The notes under the pieces: model-generated
Seen by the model: only the letters and a program-made list of their open reading frames with translations
Database searches by the model: none
Told to the model about the DNA's origin: nothing
Part shown: positions 60,629 to 64,000 of the stretch, piece by piece
Layout: every line of letters starts with the position of its first letter
Position numbering within the stretch: the first letter of the stretch is position 1
Translations under genes and position numbers: made by a program
Source: Sphingomonas sp.
Lineage (GTDB): Bacteria; Pseudomonadota; Alphaproteobacteria; Sphingomonadales; Sphingomonadaceae
Direction: 5' to 3'
Length of the DNA stretch: 64,000 nucleotides
NCBI RefSeq assembly: GCF_004799495.1
Contig: NZ_SSMY01000001.1
Location: 62,001-126,000 of the forward strand

Positions 60629-62466
60629 AAACGCAGATTCCCGATCTCCAGCCAGGTCGTGGCACCCGGATCGCCATGCAACCGGATGAGCAGCGCGCGG
60701 AGAACCTTCGGGTCGAACGCGCCGCTGCCCTGGAGTGCGCTGAACGGCACGCGGACCTCGCGCCCGGTTTCGTCGGCGTCGAAGCTCGCGTGGAACCAGT
60801 CGTCGGGCTGGCGGCCATAACTGTCGAACGCGAGCGAATAGCGCCCGCTACCGCGCGCATCGAACGCGACGCCGGTGAAGCCGCTCGCGTCGGCCAGCGT
60901 CACTGCGCCCTTGGTCAACGGCACGATCAGCTGCGCGAAGGGTTGGGCGCGGGCGCCCATCCGCGCGGTCAGGAACAGCTTCTTGCCAGCACGCGGGTCG
61001 GTCGGGCGGACGTAGAACAGCCGGCTATGGTCGGTCCCGGCCTCGGTGCTTTCGACCGGCAGCGTGTCGAGATCGGTGCGCCCGTCGCTGCGCGCGCCGG
61101 TGTCGATCGGCCCGGGCATCTTCGCGACCGGCATCGGCGTCGGCGCGGCGCCGTCGGCGAGCTTTCGGAGCGCGATCAGATCCTGCTCGCGTCCCGCAAC
61201 CCAGACGTGACGGACGTTGTAGAGGTCGGCGATATTCTCGTCGGGCTTACCGGCAATGAGCACCAAGTCGGCACGCATCCCCGGCTTGATCGTGCCCTCT
61301 TGCCTTTCGGTCCCGATGATCCCCGCGCTGGTGCTCGTCGCCGCGACCAGCGCCTCGGCGGGCGTGAAGCCGAGCATCGTCAGCCAGCGGATTTCGCGGA
61401 TCGTCGAGCTGCCGTGGTACGTCCCCTCGATCCCGGCATCGGTGCCGATCGCGATGCGGATCCCCGCCGCCTTCAGCGCGCGGATATTGTCCTGCATGAT
61501 CGCCCAGCGCTTGCTGTCATACGGCTGGATCGGCGCGAGCGGCTTGGCCATCCGCGCATCCTCGCGCGCGCGCTCGGCGGGGCGCAGGCTGGCATATTCG
61601 GCCGGCAGGAACGTGCGATTCTCTTGCGGCTCGAACGTCGCGAGCGTCGCGATATAGGCGGTATGGTTCCGCTTCATCAGGTCGATCAGCTCGGCGTCGA
61701 CCGGCGCGTCGCCGACGCCGTGCCCGACCGAATCGACCCCCGCCATCGCGGCGATCTTGGCCTGTTTGAGCGTCACCGTGTGGGTGATGACCGGAATGCC
61801 CGCGGCATGCGCATCGGCGACGATCGCCGCCAGCGTGTCCTCGTTGATACTGTTGAGGTCGGGGTCGCGGCCGTAGCGCCAGCCGTCGGCGAACACCTTG
61901 ATGACATCGGGCCTGTAGGCGAGCGCTTGGCGCATCGCGAGGTGGGCGGAGCGCGGGGTCGACACCTGCATCGTGAAGAAATCGCCCCAGCCGAATTCCG
62001 TGCCGTGCCCGCCCGGCACCCCGATCCGCACCGCCATCTCGATATGCGGCGCGGCGATTCCGCCTGGCTTGGTCATGTCGCGGATGGGGCTAAGCATTTC
62101 GCCCGACAGCGAATAGTCGTTCACCGTCGTCACGCCGGCGAGCAGGTACGCGGCATAGGCCTTGCCGAGGTCGTCGGGCGCGTCGAACGCCGGCGCGCGC
62201 AAATGCGTGTGGAGGTCGTGCAGCCCCGGGATCAGTGTCATGCCGCGCGCATCGATCACGCGCGTCGCGTGCGGCCGTTTGAGATTACGGCCGACCGCGA
62301 CGATGCTGTCGCCGACGATCAGCACGTCCTCGACCACCGCCGGCGCGCCGGTGCCGTCGAACACGCGCGCATTGTGGATCAGCGCCGCGCGCGGCACCTC
62401 CGCCGATACCGCGCTCATCCCCAATGCGATGGCGAGGATCGTGGCGAGGCGGCGAAGCAGGCTCAT
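60619..62466 (-). CDS. Secreted amidohydrolase with C-terminal CIA30-like domain
   Basis: 615 residues. Signal peptide at about 1-22 (SLLRRLATILAIALGMSAVSA). Amidohydrolase domain to about residue 430: HDLHTHLRAP (H-x-H), THTVTLKQAK, GVDSVGHGVGD, IAIGTDAGIEGTYHG. About 150 more residues (FDARGSGRYSLAFDSYGRQPDDWFHASF; WLEIGNLRFYR) look like the beta-sandwich CIA30/carbohydrate-binding type. Imidazolonepropionase-like family; substrate unknown. The ATG at 62466 gives the best signal peptide. Confidence 0.82.
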   Translation of the reverse strand: MSLLRRLATILAIALGMSAVSAEVPRAALIHNARVFDGTGAPAVVEDVLIVGDSIVAVGRNLKRPHATRVIDARGMTLIPGLHDLHTHLRAPAFDAPDDLGKAYAAYLLAGVTTVNDYSLSGEMLSPIRDMTKPGGIAAPHIEMAVRIGVPGGHGTEFGWGDFFTMQVSTPRSAHLAMRQALAYRPDVIKVFADGWRYGRDPDLNSINEDTLAAIVADAHAAGIPVITHTVTLKQAKIAAMAGVDSVGHGVGDAPVDAELIDLMKRNHTAYIATLATFEPQENRTFLPAEYASLRPAERAREDARMAKPLAPIQPYDSKRWAIMQDNIRALKAAGIRIAIGTDAGIEGTYHGSSTIREIRWLTMLGFTPAEALVAATSTSAGIIGTERQEGTIKPGMRADLVLIAGKPDENIADLYNVRHVWVAGREQDLIALRKLADGAAPTPMPVAKMPGPIDTGARSDGRTDLDTLPVESTEAGTDHSRLFYVRPTDPRAGKKLFLTARMGARAQPFAQLIVPLTKGAVTLADASGFTGVAFDARGSGRYSLAFDSYGRQPDDWFHASFDADETGREVRVPFSALQGSGAFDPKVLRALLIRLHGDPGATTWLEIGNLRFYR

Positions 62467-62519
62467 GGCCCTACTTTCCCGACTTGCGCCCGGCCGCGCA
62501 ACCCTTACGCTCATGAACC

Positions 62520-63944
62520 ATGCTGAAGGGGGCTTTCGCGACTGTCCTTGCGCTTGCTGCCGCGATGCCGGCGCCCGCGCAGGATGCCGGCTTGCGGAGC
62601 CAAGTCGAGGCGGCGCTCGCGACCGCGCCGGCGGGGACGCGGTTCGGACTGATGGTGGTCGACGAAAACGGCCGCGAGATCGTCGCGATCGATCCCGACC
62701 AGCGCTTCATCCCGGCGTCGAACACCAAGATGTTCACCACCGCGACGGCGTGGGCGACGCTCCCCGACATGACCGGCCCCGATACGAGCGGCGGCGCGGC
62801 GGTGCGGCTGGAGGGGCGCGACGTCGTGCTGGTCGGCAACGGCGACGCGCGGCTGTCGAGCGCCGACGACTGCGTGACCGATTGCCTCGCGACCCTGGCC
62901 GATGCGGTCGCCGCGAAGACCCGCGTCGTCGGCGACGTGATCGGCGACGACACGCTCTTTCCCGACGAGCGCTGGAGCCCGGGGATGAGCTGGAACAACA
63001 TCCCAACGCGGTCGGGCACAGGGATTTCAGCGCTGACGCTCGACGACAACGAGCTGGCCGTGACGGTCGGTACCGATGGGAAAGCCACGCTACCGGCCTA
63101 TTACACCGTCGAGAATCGCGTGACCGTGGTGCCCGGCACCAAGAGCGACATCGGCTTCGACCGTGCACCCAACGGGTACGTCCTGCGGCTGACTGGCACG
63201 ATCGGCGCCGACGCCAGGCCCGAAAGGCTGCGCGTCGGGATCGACGATCCGGCGCGCTACGCGGCGTGGCGGTTCGGCGAGATGCTCCGCGCGAGGGGCG
63301 TGCGCGTAACGGGCAAGATCGACGTCCGCCACCGTGCGCTGATGCCCGCCGACGATCCGGCGGTGCGCCGCAATGCTCCGCCGGCGCGGCCGCCCGCCGT
63401 ACCGGTGCTGGCAAAGCTCACCCCGCCGCCGCTCGCCGACGACGTGATGCTCACCAACAAGGTCAGCCAGAACCTGCATGCCGAGCTGTTCCTGCGCCGC
63501 GTCGCGCTGGTCGCGGGAAGCGGGTCGATCGCCGACGGACAGGTCGCGGTGCGCGGCGTCATGGCCAAGGCCGGCGCGCCGCGCGCGAGCTTCGATTTCT
63601 CCGACGGGTCGGGCATGTCGAGCTACAACCGGGTCGCCCCGCGCGGCGCCGTCGCGTTGCTGCGCTGGATCGCGACTCAACCTTGGGGCGCGGCGTGGCG
63701 CGCGACGCTGCCGGTCGGCGGCGTCGACGGCACACTGGCTCGGCGATTTGCGGGCACGATCCTCGACAGGAAACTGTTCGCCAAGACCGGCAGCCTCAAC
63801 GCGACGTCGGCATTGTCGGGGTACATGATCGCCGCCAGCGGCCGGACGCTCACCTTCTCGGTCTACGCCAACGATATCCCCGACGGCACGAGCGCGACCA
63901 AGGCGATGGACGCCGCGCTGGTGTTGATCGCGGCGGCGAACTAA
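62520..63944 (+). CDS. dacB: D-alanyl-D-alanine carboxypeptidase/endopeptidase (PBP4, DacB-type)
   Basis: 474 residues. Signal peptide at about 1-20. Motifs of S13 peptidases: S67-N-T-K70 (IPASNTKMFTTA), SSYN (GSGMSSYNRVAP) for SxN, and KTGS (LFAKTGSLNATSALSG). PBP4 cuts D-Ala-D-Ala and cross-links in peptidoglycan. Length and layout, with an insertion between the first two motifs, are standard. Divergent from the amidohydrolase with 53 bp between. Confidence 0.92.
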   Translation: MLKGAFATVLALAAAMPAPAQDAGLRSQVEAALATAPAGTRFGLMVVDENGREIVAIDPDQRFIPASNTKMFTTATAWATLPDMTGPDTSGGAAVRLEGRDVVLVGNGDARLSSADDCVTDCLATLADAVAAKTRVVGDVIGDDTLFPDERWSPGMSWNNIPTRSGTGISALTLDDNELAVTVGTDGKATLPAYYTVENRVTVVPGTKSDIGFDRAPNGYVLRLTGTIGADARPERLRVGIDDPARYAAWRFGEMLRARGVRVTGKIDVRHRALMPADDPAVRRNAPPARPPAVPVLAKLTPPPLADDVMLTNKVSQNLHAELFLRRVALVAGSGSIADGQVAVRGVMAKAGAPRASFDFSDGSGMSSYNRVAPRGAVALLRWIATQPWGAAWRATLPVGGVDGTLARRFAGTILDRKLFAKTGSLNATSALSGYMIAASGRTLTFSVYANDIPDGTSATKAMDAALVLIAAAN

Positions 63945-63955
63945 AGGGCGCTCCC

Positions 63956-64000
63956 ATGACCGGTTACATTGGCGAGTATCGCGACAAGGGTTATGCCATC
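63956..64000 (+). CDS. Unidentified gene, first 15 codons only
   Basis: An ATG at 63956 opens a frame MTGYIGEYRDKGYAI that runs off the right edge. Too short to classify. The FRDKGYAI-like pattern is common near the N-terminus of phytanoyl-CoA dioxygenase-type proteins, but this is a guess. It follows dacB by 11 bp and may be co-transcribed. Confidence 0.35.
   Translation, partial: MTGYIGEYRDKGYAI

Overview
The window is about 64 kb of gene-dense, GC-rich chromosome from an alphaproteobacterium, most likely a member of the Sphingomonadales. The assignment is an inference from base composition, from codon use dominated by G or C in third positions, from the many ATGA/GTGA stop-start overlaps, from the short GC-rich palindromic repeats typical of that group, and from protein content. 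There is no sign of a phage, insertion sequence, plasmid origin or CRISPR array. Nearly all of it is coding.

Layout. 1-7420 holds housekeeping and envelope genes: a partial MFS transporter, a PmtA-like methyltransferase, a phospholipase-D family protein, rpoZ, a membrane-anchored winged-helix/ankyrin regulator divergent from a secreted M14-like hydrolase, and an operon ppx-rlmE-VC0807-type membrane protein. After tRNA-Gln(CUG) (7571-7644) comes a six-gene operon 7705-13961 (DUF4129, DUF4350, MoxR AAA+ ATPase, DUF58, SpoIIM-like, RDD), a recurrent but functionally undefined membrane system. 13964-19672 carries a YkgJ-type protein, a TlpA-like lipoprotein, argH, a small lipoprotein, lysA, a siroheme-synthase N-terminal protein and a CorA transporter.

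19669-56395 is an essentially complete flagellar locus. The minus-strand block runs flbD-like activator, fliE-F-G-H-I-J, then fliK-L-M-N-O-P, a 43-residue small ORF, fliQ-R-flhB, then fliD-fliS and a response regulator. Next come fliC, a short non-flagellar insert (ArsR, NIPSNAP, ABM monooxygenase, DUF3828), the operon transglycosylase-flhA-fliA, flgM-flgN, a diverged MotA/MotB-like pair with flgA, and the plus-strand block flgB-C-D-E-F-G-H-I-J-K-L followed by motA-motB. flhF, flhG, flaF and flbT are not seen here.

Regulation can be read directly from the DNA. Four sigma-54 (-24/-12) promoters precede flgB, the MotA-like/flgA operon, the transglycosylase-flhA-fliA operon and fliK. Three copies of a motif CTWAA-N15-GYCGTTC precede fliC, fliD and flgM, the expected late targets of FliA (sigma-28). 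Clusters of TTGCCG/CGGCAA half-sites lie upstream of several sigma-54 promoters and of the activator gene, and are candidate binding sites for the FlbD-like activator. The implied cascade is activator, then sigma-54 genes including fliA, then FliA genes gated by FlgM.

56495-63944 contains a class-C beta-lactamase-family hydrolase, a D-aminoacylase-type lipoprotein, a dicarboxylate/amino-acid symporter, an amidohydrolase and a PBP4-type D-Ala-D-Ala carboxypeptidase, which together suggest processing of peptidoglycan or D-amino-acid peptides. The window ends 15 codons into another gene.
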